Part shown: one piece after another, positions 7,983 through 16,691 of the stretch
Position numbering within the stretch: position 1 is the first letter of the stretch
Layout: every line of letters starts with the position of its first letter
From: KACC-23026 sp963829575
Lineage (GTDB): Bacteria > Bacillota > Bacilli > Bacillales > Sporolactobacillaceae
DNA: 64,000 bases
Direction of reading: 5' to 3'
NCBI GenBank assembly: GCA_963829575.1
Contig: CAWHJF010000002.1
Location: forward strand, 62,001-126,000
The notes under the pieces: generated by a model
The model's database searches: none
What the model was told of the DNA's origin: nothing
Seen by the model: only the letters and a program-made list of their open reading frames with translations
Made by a program: the position numbers and the translations under genes

Positions 7983-8405
7983 TTATAAATCAGCAGGCAC
8001 TTCAATATGTGTGCTTTTTAAAAGCGTGGTTTTCTCAGGAGTCACATCAAATGTGAACGTATCCTTCCCATAAGGAGGATTATGGGCTCCTTCAAAAGTT
8101 TGAATCGTCACGTCCACAATAAAATGAAATCCGCCTTTTTGTGGACGATCAATGCGATTAATTTTAGCATTAAACAAATCGAATTGCTTAGGTTCTCCAT
8201 AGACACTTTTAACGGCTTGATCAAGAGCGGGTGTTAAAAGCGTTAACAATGTGTCACGCAAGTTTTCCTCAAAACTAGGATCAGCAGATTCTGAGGCGTA
8301 AACAGGCATGGTTTTCACTTGCATGGCATGAACCGGTTGTTCCTGAAAGCCCAGAATACTTAGTATCCCAATGACGCAGAGCGTTCGAATCAATCGTTTT
8401 GTCAT
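7983..8405 (-). CDS. Secreted DUF3888 protein, 140 aa
   Basis: An N-terminal signal peptide (MTKRLIRTLCVIGILSILGF, likely cleaved after VHA) precedes a domain recognisable as DUF3888 by its DTLLTLLTPALDQAVKSVYG and TFEGAHNPPYGKDTFTFDV segments. The family is a small exported protein of unknown role common in Bacillales. It is divergent from nudF, with a spacing of about 150 bases. Confidence 0.7.
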   Translation of the reverse strand: MTKRLIRTLCVIGILSILGFQEQPVHAMQVKTMPVYASESADPSFEENLRDTLLTLLTPALDQAVKSVYGEPKQFDLFNAKINRIDRPQKGGFHFIVDVTIQTFEGAHNPPYGKDTFTFDVTPEKTTLLKSTHIEVPADL

Positions 8406-8552
8406 ATTCCATCACCCATTAATAATGTGTCCCAATTTCAAGAAACCATGTCTCTTTTTTTTCGGCCAGCTGATCACGATTTTTTGAAGGTCCGGGATAT
8501 GATACACTTAAAACGTCTTAAAACAAAGGAAAGCTTTAAGGAGGCAAACGAT

Positions 8553-9095
8553 GTGCGCGATTTAACGGAGAAAACATTGGAGACCAATGTCTTGTTTAAT
8601 GGACGAGTCATTGATCTTGAAGTTCAAAAAGTGGAATTGCCAAATGGCAAAACAAGTACGAGAGAAATTGTAAATCATCCAGGAGCAGTAGCCATCCTAC
8701 CGATTCAAGCGAATGGTCATTTACTTCTCGTTCGGCAATTTCGAAAGCCTTTAGAGAAAGTCATTTATGAAATTCCAGCAGGCAAGCTTGAAAAAGGAGA
8801 AGATCCTGAAAGTTGTGCGTATCGCGAATTAGAAGAAGAAACAGGATTTAAGACAGAACAGTTAACCCAAATTGCATCTTTTTACACCTCACCAGGCTTT
8901 GCTAATGAAAAAATAGTCCTTTATTATACGGATCAACTGGTTAAGGGAAATGAGCAATTAGATGAAGACGAATTTTTAGATCTTGTTGAAGTGAGCTTAG
9001 AGGAAGCCAAGGACATGGTTGCGGACGGACGTATTGATGATGCCAAAACGGTGTATGCGGTCCAATATCTGGAGCTTAAGGCTCTGAAAAAGTAG
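8553..9095 (+). CDS. nudF: ADP-ribose pyrophosphatase (Nudix), 180 aa
   Basis: Nudix hydrolase cleaving ADP-ribose to AMP and ribose 5-phosphate. The Nudix box is complete: GKLEKGEDPESCA followed by YRELEEETGF, near residues 88-110. I place the start at the GTG at 8553, eight bases after AAGGAGG, giving 180 residues, close to B. subtilis NudF. The longer open frame upstream has no ribosome site. It is followed after 10 bases by the endonuclease Q gene, as in B. subtilis (nudF-yqxK), so the two probably share a transcript. Confidence 0.87.
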   Translation: MRDLTEKTLETNVLFNGRVIDLEVQKVELPNGKTSTREIVNHPGAVAILPIQANGHLLLVRQFRKPLEKVIYEIPAGKLEKGEDPESCAYRELEEETGFKTEQLTQIASFYTSPGFANEKIVLYYTDQLVKGNEQLDEDEFLDLVEVSLEEAKDMVADGRIDDAKTVYAVQYLELKALKK

Positions 9096-9105
9096 GTGTC
9101 CCGAC

Positions 9106-10296
9106 GTGACGGATTTTAAAACGATTTATGCCGATCTTCATATCCATATTGGACGCACAGCAACCGGCCGCCCAGTTAAGATTACGGGGTCTAGAACATT
9201 AACGCTCGAAAACATATTAGAGGAAGCGGCATTCAGAAAAGGGTTAGATGTCATTGGTGTGATTGATTGCCATGTTCCGGAAGTCTTAAATGAACTTCAA
9301 ACGTTAATTCAAACTGGGAAAGTCGAAGAATTAGCAGGAGGCGGCTTGAAATTTGATGAAGTGACATTGATTCCTGGAACAGAGATTGAGATCAAAGATG
9401 AACAGGCACAAGGCCCGATTCATCTACTCTGTTATTTTCCAACGTTCCAAACGATGCAGACCTTCAGCGATTGGCTCTCAGAACATGTCACCAATAACAC
9501 CTTGAGTACACAACGATTCTTTGGCGGATCGGCAAGAGACATTCAATCGAAAACCAAAGCGCTTGGTGGGCTTTTTATTCCGGCTCATGTCTTTACACCT
9601 TTTAAAAGTTTGTACGGTGTAGGCGTTCAAGAATCACTCACGGAGATTCTGGACCCAGAAGCGATTGATGCGATCGAATTGGGACTGAGTGCCGATACAC
9701 ATATGGCGGAAGAAATTGAGGAACTGCTTTCCTTTTCTTTTGTCTCCAATTCGGATGCCCATTCGCTAAGCAAAATTGCCCGTGAATACCAAACCATCCA
9801 AGTCAAAGAGGCGACTTTTAAAGAACTCTCCCTCGCTCTTAAGGAAGCGGATGGCCGACGGATTTTAACCAATTATGGTTTGAATCCTTTGCTAGGTAAA
9901 TACCATCGAACACGTTGTGGCGATTGTTTTGCGGAAATAGAGGAAGCGTCACGTCTCGGGCGCTGTCCGACATGTGGGTCCAAACGGATTGTGAAAGGTG
10001 TTCATGAACGTCTTCAGGAGTTGAAGCCCGTGAACTCCAAATTGATTCGAGCTCACAAACATCATCCACCCTATATTCATCAAGTCCCACTTGAATTTAT
10101 TCCGAAGGTTGGGAAACGTACCTTGGACAAGCTGTTGAATCATTTTGGTACGGAAATGGCGATTCTACACGAGGTGCCAGAATCGGCGTTAATCGAGGTG
10201 GTTGGAGCCGTCATCGCAGAAAAAATTGTTCAAGCGCGCCTTGGTCAACTCGAAATTCAATCTGGCGGAGCAGGGAAATATGGTAAAGTAACGTAA
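9106..10296 (+). CDS. Endonuclease Q family protein (YqxK-like), 396 aa
   Basis: A PHP-domain nuclease (YADLHIHIG at residue 8, later PAHVFTP and SNSDAHSLS supply metal ligands). It carries an internal zinc finger (CGDCF...CPTCGS near residues 270-291) and C-terminal helix-hairpin-helix motifs (FIPKVGKRTLDKLLNHF). This is the architecture of archaeal and Bacillus endonuclease Q, which nicks DNA 5' of deaminated bases such as uracil and hypoxanthine. A GTG start closely follows nudF, pairing nucleotide-pool cleaning with repair. Confidence 0.85.
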   Translation: MTDFKTIYADLHIHIGRTATGRPVKITGSRTLTLENILEEAAFRKGLDVIGVIDCHVPEVLNELQTLIQTGKVEELAGGGLKFDEVTLIPGTEIEIKDEQAQGPIHLLCYFPTFQTMQTFSDWLSEHVTNNTLSTQRFFGGSARDIQSKTKALGGLFIPAHVFTPFKSLYGVGVQESLTEILDPEAIDAIELGLSADTHMAEEIEELLSFSFVSNSDAHSLSKIAREYQTIQVKEATFKELSLALKEADGRRILTNYGLNPLLGKYHRTRCGDCFAEIEEASRLGRCPTCGSKRIVKGVHERLQELKPVNSKLIRAHKHHPPYIHQVPLEFIPKVGKRTLDKLLNHFGTEMAILHEVPESALIEVVGAVIAEKIVQARLGQLEIQSGGAGKYGKVT

Positions 10297-10339
10297 TTTG
10301 GGATCTTAATTTTGATTCCCCACAGGTCTATTAAAAATG

Positions 10340-10368
10340 TCATAGAGTATGGATTGTCCTCATAGAAT
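10340..10368 (+). promoter_or_regulatory. Candidate sigma-E promoter for spoIIM
   Basis: TCATAGA (-35-like) is separated by 14 bases from CATAGAAT, one mismatch from the sigma-E -10 consensus CATACAAT. It lies about 90 bases before spoIIM, which is known to be mother-cell expressed. Confidence 0.5.
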
Positions 10369-10459
10369 GAAAGTAATTCAAATAAACATTCTTTGGATGA
10401 AAGATGGACTCCTAATCAAATGGATCATTTTTAATAGATTATGAAGTGGGGGATTACTC

Positions 10460-11089
10460 GTGAAACGGACACTCAAAAGTCGGTTAACTAATCATCTGCA
10501 AGAAAATATTTCACTTTATACGTTTTCGATCGCGCTTTTTTTAATGGGCATCATATTTGGTGCTATCGTGGTCAATAGTCTTCCAGGTCAAGCGAAGATG
10601 AATCTTTATAAATACTTATCTCAATTTTTTTCCGAAATGGGGAAAGGGAATTTGGTTGACCCGTCTTCCATGTTCCGTGAAAGTTTTAGTCATGGTTTTC
10701 AATATATTGGCTTTATATGGCTCTTAGGACTATCAATTATTGGATTACCCTTAATTTTTGTCTTACTCTTTTTAAAAGGTGTTGTCGTCGGATTCACGGT
10801 GGGTTTTTTAGTGAATCAAATGGGATGGCATGGGTTTTGGATGGCACTTGTTAGTGTGTTCCCACAAAATCTTTTGTTGATCCCGGCTTTCTTAATTATT
10901 AGTACAGCAGCGGTCGCCTTCTCTTTAAAAATGATTCGCCAACTGTTGATGAAAACACGGAAAACCCCAATCCTTCCTCAATTTGGCAGGTATGGCGCCT
11001 TAATGCTTGGGGTGATCGGTCTCCTATTAATAAGTTCGCTTTTTGAGTCTTATATCTCACCGATTCTAATGAGAAGTTTAATTCACTAG
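10460..11089 (+). CDS. spoIIM: Stage II sporulation protein M
   Basis: A 209-residue polytopic membrane protein of the SpoIIM (DUF95) family. It has about five membrane segments, starting at residues 18-38 and including GLPLIFVLLFLKGVVVGFTVG. With SpoIID and SpoIIP it forms the peptidoglycan-remodelling complex that drives membrane migration during engulfment of the forespore. A GTG start follows GTGGGGGA. The gene lies between endonuclease Q and fur, as in B. subtilis. Confidence 0.92.
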   Translation: MKRTLKSRLTNHLQENISLYTFSIALFLMGIIFGAIVVNSLPGQAKMNLYKYLSQFFSEMGKGNLVDPSSMFRESFSHGFQYIGFIWLLGLSIIGLPLIFVLLFLKGVVVGFTVGFLVNQMGWHGFWMALVSVFPQNLLLIPAFLIISTAAVAFSLKMIRQLLMKTRKTPILPQFGRYGALMLGVIGLLLISSLFESYISPILMRSLIH

Positions 11090-11119
11090 GCTCATTTTAG
11101 ATGGATTCTCATTTATAAA

Positions 11120-11134
11120 TTAGAATAATTATAA
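11120..11134. promoter_or_regulatory. PerR box upstream of fur
   Basis: TTAGAATAATTATAA matches the PerR operator consensus TTATAATNATTATAA at all but one defined position and abuts the fur -35 element. PerR repression of fur is established in B. subtilis, so peroxide-responsive control of fur is likely kept here. Confidence 0.7.
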
Positions 11135-11135
11135 A

Positions 11136-11164
11136 TTGACACGCCTCTAAACCAGATTTATAAT
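11136..11164 (+). promoter_or_regulatory. Sigma-A promoter of fur
   Basis: Perfect TTGACA, a 17-base spacer, then perfect TATAAT, 34 bases upstream of the fur ATG. A second weaker PerR-like palindrome overlaps the -10. Confidence 0.85.
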
Positions 11165-11197
11165 TATAGTATGTGAGATGGGCGAGGAGGCGTGTCG

Positions 11198-11662
11198 ATG
11201 GAGGACCGGATCGATCGAATTAAGAAACAACTGCACTCTCAAAAATATAAATTAACCCCGCAAAGAGAAGCAACGGTTCGCGTTTTACTTGAAAATGAAG
11301 AAGATCATCTAAGCGCGGAAGATGTCTATCTTCTAGTAAAAGATAAAGCACCAGAAATCGGACTGGCCACCGTCTATCGGACCCTTGAATTGTTAACAGA
11401 ATTGAAAGTGGTCGATAAAATTAATTTTGGTGATGGTGTTTCACGTTATGACCTTCGACAAGAAGGGGCGGTTCATTTTCACCATCATCTCGTCTGTATT
11501 GAATGTGGTGCGGTTGATGAAATCCAAGAAGACCTCCTTGGTGATGTTGAAAAGGTCGTAGAAGATCGGTGGACTTTTAAAATAAAGGACCATCGTTTAA
11601 CGTTCCATGGAATTTGTCATCGTTGTCAATCAGGAGCGTCTACAAAAGAATCGAATGAGTAA
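11198..11662 (+). CDS. fur: Ferric uptake regulator Fur, 154 aa
   Basis: Iron-responsive transcriptional repressor. An N-terminal winged-helix domain (LTPQREATVRVLLE, GLATVYRTLELLTEL) is followed by the dimer domain with the His-rich metal site HFHHHLVCIECG and a second CHRCQ pair, giving the structural zinc Cys4 site. The start chosen is the ATG at 11198, seven bases after AGGAGG; an in-frame GTG two codons earlier is too near that site. It sits in the spoIIM-fur-yqzK order of B. subtilis and is preceded by a PerR box. Confidence 0.88.
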   Translation: MEDRIDRIKKQLHSQKYKLTPQREATVRVLLENEEDHLSAEDVYLLVKDKAPEIGLATVYRTLELLTELKVVDKINFGDGVSRYDLRQEGAVHFHHHLVCIECGAVDEIQEDLLGDVEKVVEDRWTFKIKDHRLTFHGICHRCQSGASTKESNE

Positions 11663-11666
11663 AATT

Positions 11667-11706
11667 AAAACCTTTTCCTTTCGACCAACGGGAAAGGTTT
11701 ATTCGT
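11667..11706 (+). terminator. Terminator of fur
   Basis: AAACCTTTTCC pairs with GGGAAAGGTTT, followed by a short T-containing tail. Confidence 0.65.
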
Positions 11707-11855
11707 CGTTTGCCTCATTTGGGATAACCTCTTTTATAGAATTTGTATGATTTCAACATGGACGATGTGTCCCTCTGTGTATAATTCAAAAACAATTTGG
11801 CATATCTTGTACTAATGGATTAGTGTTAAACGTTTTTGACAGGAGGGAACGTCCT

Positions 11856-12095
11856 ATGAAAAGATCTTTAAAAACACTATTGGATACGGCAAGATTATTT
11901 GTCCTATTTATAGGGTGCACGTTCTTATTTTATTATGGATTAAAATGGTTGGATCATCATTATTCAAGCACTCCAAAATACACACAGCCAAGCGATGGCG
12001 CGGTTAAGGTGGTGGGTCCGGTTCACTCACTGAACCCCAAATCGTCCCATTCGCTTGAAACACGGTTGTTTCAATTTTTAAAAGATGGCGAGTAA
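11856..12095 (+). CDS. yqzK: DUF4227 membrane protein YqzK, 79 aa
   Basis: A small protein with one N-terminal membrane helix (ARLFVLFIGCTFLFYYGL) and an exported tail, matching B. subtilis YqzK (DUF4227) in length and in the FYYGLKWLDHHY segment. The ATG at 11856 follows AGGAGGG; upstream codons are out of ribosome-site reach. In B. subtilis xerD follows; here the next gene is deoB. Function unknown. Confidence 0.7.
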   Translation: MKRSLKTLLDTARLFVLFIGCTFLFYYGLKWLDHHYSSTPKYTQPSDGAVKVVGPVHSLNPKSSHSLETRLFQFLKDGE

Positions 12096-12180
12096 AAAGA
12101 AACCCTTTTACTCATGATAAACACTTAGACGCAGAAACTGACTTTTACATACGTTGCAAGAGTTGAAGGGAGACATTCAT

Positions 12181-13386
12181 TTGGATCAGAACAAGGCAGC
12201 CTTTGATCGCGTGATCTTAATTGTATTAGATTCGGTTGGTATAGGGGAAGCCCCTGATGCCGCCAAATTTGGTGACAAAGGTGCAGATACTTTAGGACAT
12301 ATCGCACAATCAATGGGCGGACTTAACTTGCCCCATTTAAACGAACTAGGTCTCGGGCATTTACGCCCTGATGTTAAAAACCTTAGTTCGGTGGAAGTGC
12401 CAAAAGGATTATTTGGAATTCTTCAAGAATCGTCAAACGGAAAAGATACTATGACGGGGCATTGGGAAATAATGGGGCTTTTCATTGAAGAACCTTTTGT
12501 CACGTACCCAGATGGGTTCCCTGATGAATTAATCCAGGCTTTGGAAGAGAAGTCGGGTCGGAAAATCATTGGGAATAAGCCGGCTTCTGGAACTGAAATT
12601 ATTAAAGAATTAGGCGCTCGACAAATGGAAACAGGCGAGTTGATTGTGTATACATCGGCGGATTCCGTTCTTCAAATTGCCGCTCACGAAGAGATTATTC
12701 CTTTAGATGAGCTTTATAAAATTTGCGAAGAAGCGCGCGAAATGACGCGGACCGCCCCTTATTTACTAGGTCGAGTCATTGCCCGCCCGTTTGTTGGCGA
12801 ACCAGGCGCTTTTGAGCGCACCTCGAATCGGCATGATTATGCGTTAAAACCCTATGGTCGAACGGTTATGAATAACCTTGCAGATGCGGGAATTGACGTT
12901 ATTGCCCTTGGGAAAATCAATGACATTTATGACGGCGAAGGGGTTACCCAAGCCATTCGCACAAAAGATAATTCCGATGGAGTCGACCAGTTGTTAAAAA
13001 CGCTTGATCAGCCGTTCCATGGTTTAGCGTTCTTAAACCTTGTCGATTTTGATGCGAAGTACGGTCATCGGAGAGACCCTGAAGGATATGGAAAAGCCCT
13101 AGAGGCGTTTGATCAGCGTCTTCCGGAAATTCTTTCAAAACTCGGTGAGCGCGATCTGTTAATGATTACAGCCGATCATGGGAATGACCCTACTTATAGA
13201 GGAACGGATCATACGCGTGAGGTCGTCCCATTCCTCATTTCTTCTCCAGGGATTCAGAAGGGTTACTGGCTCACTAAAGGAAACACGTTTTCTAATATTG
13301 GTGCCACGATCAGCGATATTTTTAATGTAAAAGCGCCCGATCATGGCGAAAGTTATTTAAAAGAAATCATGGGTGAGCAAATATGA
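12181..13386 (+). CDS. deoB: Phosphopentomutase
   Basis: Interconverts (deoxy)ribose 1-phosphate and 5-phosphate, linking nucleoside breakdown to sugar metabolism. It has the alkaline-phosphatase-fold metal sites LIVLDSVGIGEA near the N-terminus, the phospho-acceptor region NGKDTMTGHWE, and ITADHGNDPTYRGTDHTRE near the C-terminus. It is 401 residues, counted from a TTG at 12181, which lies eight bases after AAGGGAG; an earlier in-frame TTG lies before that site. Its stop overlaps the pdp start (ATGA), so the two are translationally coupled. Confidence 0.92.
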   Translation: MDQNKAAFDRVILIVLDSVGIGEAPDAAKFGDKGADTLGHIAQSMGGLNLPHLNELGLGHLRPDVKNLSSVEVPKGLFGILQESSNGKDTMTGHWEIMGLFIEEPFVTYPDGFPDELIQALEEKSGRKIIGNKPASGTEIIKELGARQMETGELIVYTSADSVLQIAAHEEIIPLDELYKICEEAREMTRTAPYLLGRVIARPFVGEPGAFERTSNRHDYALKPYGRTVMNNLADAGIDVIALGKINDIYDGEGVTQAIRTKDNSDGVDQLLKTLDQPFHGLAFLNLVDFDAKYGHRRDPEGYGKALEAFDQRLPEILSKLGERDLLMITADHGNDPTYRGTDHTREVVPFLISSPGIQKGYWLTKGNTFSNIGATISDIFNVKAPDHGESYLKEIMGEQI

Positions 13387-14684
13387 GAATGGTCGATCTG
13401 ATTCAAAAAAAACGAGACGGTCATGAGCTTTCCAAAAATGAAATGGAATGGCTGATTCGTGGCGTAACCGATGCGTCCATTCCCGATTATCAAATTTCAG
13501 CTTGGTTAATGGCCGTTTTTTTTCGTGGCATGACCAAAGAAGAAACCCAGTATCTAACCCAGGCCATTGTTAATTCTGGTGAGACGATTGATCTGTCCGC
13601 TATTAATGGCATTAAAGTGGATAAACATTCTACGGGCGGTGTTGGGGATAAGACGAGTTTGATCGTTGGACCGCTCGTCGCATCACTAGGTGTGCCCGTA
13701 GCCAAAATGTCGGGTCGTGGCCTTGGGCACACTGGTGGAACAATTGATAAATTGGAGGCCATCCCAGGGTTTCATACGGAGCTTGATCAAGCCACCTTCA
13801 TTGATCATGTGAACCGATTTAAGATTGCGATTGTCGGTCAAACCGGCCATCTTGCGCCAGCGGATAAAACGCTTTATGCGATGCGGGACGTGACAGCAAC
13901 CGTGGATTCTATCCCTCTGATTGCAAGTTCCATAATGGGAAAAAAACTCGCCTCCGGTGCGGATGCCATTGTTCTGGATGTCAAAACGGGATCTGGCGCG
14001 TTTATGAAAACAGAAGAGGACGCAAGGTTATTGGCAAAAGAAATGGTTGCGATTGGTAATGGTCTTGGAAAGCCAACGGTCGCGATATTATCTGATATGA
14101 ACGAGCCGCTTGGGTTTGAAGTTGGAAATGCCAATGAGGTGCGGGAAGTGATTCAAGTCTTAAAAGGAGAAGGCGAGTCACGCTTAACGGAACTTTGCCT
14201 GACGCTAGCGGCTCACATGACGGTTGCAGGCGGTGTATTCCCTTCAATTGAACAGGCCATCCCAGCTCTCGAAGACTTAATGCATTCGGGAAAAGCGTTA
14301 TCCACGCTCAAGCAATTTGTAACGTCCCAGGGAGGAGATCCCGCGGTCATTGACGATCCGTCTTTGCTTCCAACCGCCACCTATCAGATTCCAATCCTTG
14401 CTGAGAAAAAAGGAAGGGTTCAAGCGATTCAAGCCGATGAAGTAGGCCTATCGGCCATGAAACTGGGCGCTGGCCGTCAAACAAAAGACGCGTCGATTGA
14501 TCACAGTGTTGGGATTACGTTGCTCAAAAAAGTAGGCGATGCCGTTCAACCCGGTGATCGACTTGCGATTTTACATGCTCAAGAGGAATGTCCTGAAGAA
14601 GCCATTATTCAATTGCAAAATGCGTATACGATCGGCGCAGGATCAGTTTCCAAATCACCCATTGTCTATGAAATTATTAAATAA
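13383..14684 (+). CDS. pdp: Pyrimidine-nucleoside phosphorylase
   Basis: Phosphorolysis of uridine and thymidine to base and (deoxy)ribose 1-phosphate, the substrate of DeoB. The family signature KVDKHSTGGVGDKTSLIVGP is near residue 80 and the thymidine-binding GRGLGHTGGTIDKLEAIPG near residue 115. At 433 residues it has the usual length. It overlaps deoB by four bases. In B. subtilis this position holds the purine nucleoside phosphorylase pupG, so the partner of deoB has been exchanged. Confidence 0.92.
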   Translation: MRMVDLIQKKRDGHELSKNEMEWLIRGVTDASIPDYQISAWLMAVFFRGMTKEETQYLTQAIVNSGETIDLSAINGIKVDKHSTGGVGDKTSLIVGPLVASLGVPVAKMSGRGLGHTGGTIDKLEAIPGFHTELDQATFIDHVNRFKIAIVGQTGHLAPADKTLYAMRDVTATVDSIPLIASSIMGKKLASGADAIVLDVKTGSGAFMKTEEDARLLAKEMVAIGNGLGKPTVAILSDMNEPLGFEVGNANEVREVIQVLKGEGESRLTELCLTLAAHMTVAGGVFPSIEQAIPALEDLMHSGKALSTLKQFVTSQGGDPAVIDDPSLLPTATYQIPILAEKKGRVQAIQADEVGLSAMKLGAGRQTKDASIDHSVGITLLKKVGDAVQPGDRLAILHAQEECPEEAIIQLQNAYTIGAGSVSKSPIVYEIIK

Positions 14685-14702
14685 GAATCGAAATCAGCAA
14701 AA

Positions 14703-14736
14703 GAGCGGAATCCTGTTAAGGGATTCCGCTCTTTTT
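14703..14736 (+). terminator. Terminator of deoB-pdp
   Basis: AGAGCGGAATCC and GGATTCCGCTCT form a 12-bp stem followed by TTTTT. Confidence 0.9.
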
Positions 14737-14924
14737 ACGTAATTATTTGGTTGTGTTTAATGTTAGTCTTGATTTTTTAACTTTTTTGATTGGTGCGAAA
14801 GTACCTGAGACGCTTCACGCCTTGCGAAGGTACTGGAGCGGAAATCAATAGGCAAGTTTAACACAAGCTATTATTAAAAATTTTTATGATAATTTTTCTA
14901 GTTTTGGACAAACTTGTTTTGAAG

Positions 14925-14954
14925 GTATAATTCCAACTTTTTTGGAAAAAAATA
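14925..14954 (+). promoter_or_regulatory. Candidate sigma-F promoter of dacF
   Basis: GTATA, a 14-base gap, then GGAAAAAAATA, which fits the sigma-F -10 pattern GGNNRANANTW. It ends 30 bases before dacF, a gene known to be sigma-F dependent in B. subtilis. Confidence 0.5.
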
Positions 14955-14984
14955 TAAGATACGACGAATGGAGGGATCAATCCT

Positions 14985-16163
14985 ATGAAGGCAATCATGG
15001 CTTTAGTAATGAGCATGGCATTAGTCGTTTCAACACTTCCAGCTCATGTTTCATTTGCCAAAGAAACGGATTCAAGCGGGTCACTTCTAGATCAAGCGAA
15101 ATCAGCAATTTTGATCGAGCAGGATACAGGGAAAGTTCTATTAGAGAAAAATCCTAATAAAGAATTACCACCTGCGAGTATGACAAAGATTATGACTCTG
15201 TTACTCATTTTTAAAGCTTTGGATTCAGGGGATATCAATTTAAAGGACAAAGTGAGAGTGAGTGAACACGCCGCTTCCATGGGGGGTTCTCAGGTCTATT
15301 TGGAACCTGGAGAAGAAATGACGGTTCAAGATATGTTGAAGGCCATTACAATTGGCTCAGCAAATGATGCGTCTATGGCGATGGCAGAGTACATAGCAGG
15401 TTCTGAAAAAGCATTTGTCAAAGACATGAATAACCAGGCCAAAACACTTGGCTTAAAACATACGCATTTTAACAATCCAACCGGCTTACCATCAGAGGAC
15501 CATTATTCAACGGCAGCTGATATGGCCAAAATGGCTCAAGCCTTACTTAGATTTCAGGATGTTCTGAAGTACACGTCAACTTATGAGGCTTATTTAAGAG
15601 AGAAAACGGATAATAAGTTTTGGCTTGTCAATACCAATAAACTATTAAAAGCTTACCCAGGTGTTGATGGACTTAAGACTGGATTTACTCAAGAAGCCAA
15701 GTACTGCTTAACCGCTACTGCGAAAAAGAACGGTATGCGGGTGATCGCAGTTGTAATGGGGGCTCCGACTTCTAAAAAACGCAACGCTGAGGTCAGTCAA
15801 ATGTTGGATTATGCATTTGCCAATTACAAAACCAAGCCGCTTGTGGATCAAGGGAAAGTGATCAAAAAAGTGGCAGTAAGTAAAAGTGAAGAAGGCGTTG
15901 TGCCAATCGTGACACAGAAACCGGTTGTGATTCTTTTGAAGAGGGGAAAAGATCAAAATCCTAAGATCTCAACACAAATTCAGGTAAATAAGAATTTAAA
16001 AGCCCCTATGAAAAAAGGTGCAATCGTGGGCTCTTACATTGTGAAGGATGGCAAAAATGTGCTTTCCAAAACCCCTTTAGTACTGAAATCAGATATACAC
16101 GAAGCGAGTTATTGGCAACTATTAAAACGCTCTGTCGGAAAAATGACGAATTGGTCTTGGTAG
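14985..16163 (+). CDS. dacF: Sporulation D-alanyl-D-alanine carboxypeptidase DacF
   Basis: Low-molecular-weight penicillin-binding protein that trims the terminal D-Ala of peptidoglycan in the forespore. A signal peptide (about residues 1-25) is followed by the three catalytic motifs: SMTK (serine nucleophile), SAN and KTG in GLKTGFT. A C-terminal beta domain ends in a basic tail. At 392 residues it matches DacF, and its place directly before spoIIAA is the same as in B. subtilis, where read-through adds to spoIIA transcription. Confidence 0.93.
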   Translation: MKAIMALVMSMALVVSTLPAHVSFAKETDSSGSLLDQAKSAILIEQDTGKVLLEKNPNKELPPASMTKIMTLLLIFKALDSGDINLKDKVRVSEHAASMGGSQVYLEPGEEMTVQDMLKAITIGSANDASMAMAEYIAGSEKAFVKDMNNQAKTLGLKHTHFNNPTGLPSEDHYSTAADMAKMAQALLRFQDVLKYTSTYEAYLREKTDNKFWLVNTNKLLKAYPGVDGLKTGFTQEAKYCLTATAKKNGMRVIAVVMGAPTSKKRNAEVSQMLDYAFANYKTKPLVDQGKVIKKVAVSKSEEGVVPIVTQKPVVILLKRGKDQNPKISTQIQVNKNLKAPMKKGAIVGSYIVKDGKNVLSKTPLVLKSDIHEASYWQLLKRSVGKMTNWSW

Positions 16164-16191
16164 GTCGAATGCCCACTAGTTTTGTCGACAT

Positions 16192-16219
16192 GAAGGAATC
16201 CCTTCTCTCCTTATAGAAT
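16192..16219 (+). promoter_or_regulatory. spoIIA: Sigma-H promoter of the spoIIA operon
   Basis: GAAGGAATC matches RNAGGAWWW at all but the last base. Twelve bases later ATAGAAT matches RNNGAAT. This is the sigma-H architecture known for spoIIA and sits about 120 bases before spoIIAA. Confidence 0.75.
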
Positions 16220-16220
16220 T

Positions 16221-16311
16221 CTGTTTCTAGGGTTAAAAAAATTAAGATTTTTAACTAGGAATGTGTGAGACCTTAGGACTTAGATTTCAATCTAGTGTGT
16301 TCTAGAAACAG
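16221..16311 (+). promoter_or_regulatory. Structured leader of spoIIA
   Basis: CTGTTTCTAG at 16221-16230 is perfectly complementary to CTAGAAACAG at 16302-16311. Inside it lie two smaller hairpins: GTTAAAAA/TTTTTAAC at 16232-16256 and AGATT/AATCT near 16282-16292. This gives a nested fold in the region between promoter and spoIIAA. Confidence 0.4.
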
Positions 16312-16340
16312 TTTGAGGTCAATTTAAGGAGGAGAAGCCA

Positions 16341-16691
16341 GTGGGCCTTCATATTAATTTGGAAGTGAAACATCAAGTGCTTTGTATTCGTTTGGAAGGA
16401 GAACTCGATCACCATACGGCTGACGATTTGCGTGCACAAGTAACGAATGCCATTGAAAACGAACCGATTCGTCATATCCTTTTAAACCTTGGGGATTTGG
16501 AATTTATGGACAGCTCAGGTTTAGGAGTTATATTAGGCCGATACAAACAGATCAAGAGCTTAGGCGGTGAAATGGTTGTATGTTCCATTTCAGCTCCTGT
16601 CAAGCGTCTGTTTGAAATGTCTGGTCTATTTAAGATCATTCGCCTTGAAGAAGATGAAGCCTTTGCGCTTCATGCTTTGGGGGTGGCTTAA
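16341..16691 (+). CDS. spoIIAA: Anti-sigma-F factor antagonist
   Basis: STAS-domain protein that, when dephosphorylated, binds SpoIIAB and frees sigma-F in the forespore. The phosphorylated serine lies in LEFMDSSGLGVILGRY near residue 58. It is 116 residues, from a GTG start behind AAGGAGGAG. It abuts spoIIAB with no gap, in the conserved spoIIAA-spoIIAB-sigF operon. Confidence 0.95.
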   Translation: MGLHINLEVKHQVLCIRLEGELDHHTADDLRAQVTNAIENEPIRHILLNLGDLEFMDSSGLGVILGRYKQIKSLGGEMVVCSISAPVKRLFEMSGLFKIIRLEEDEAFALHALGVA

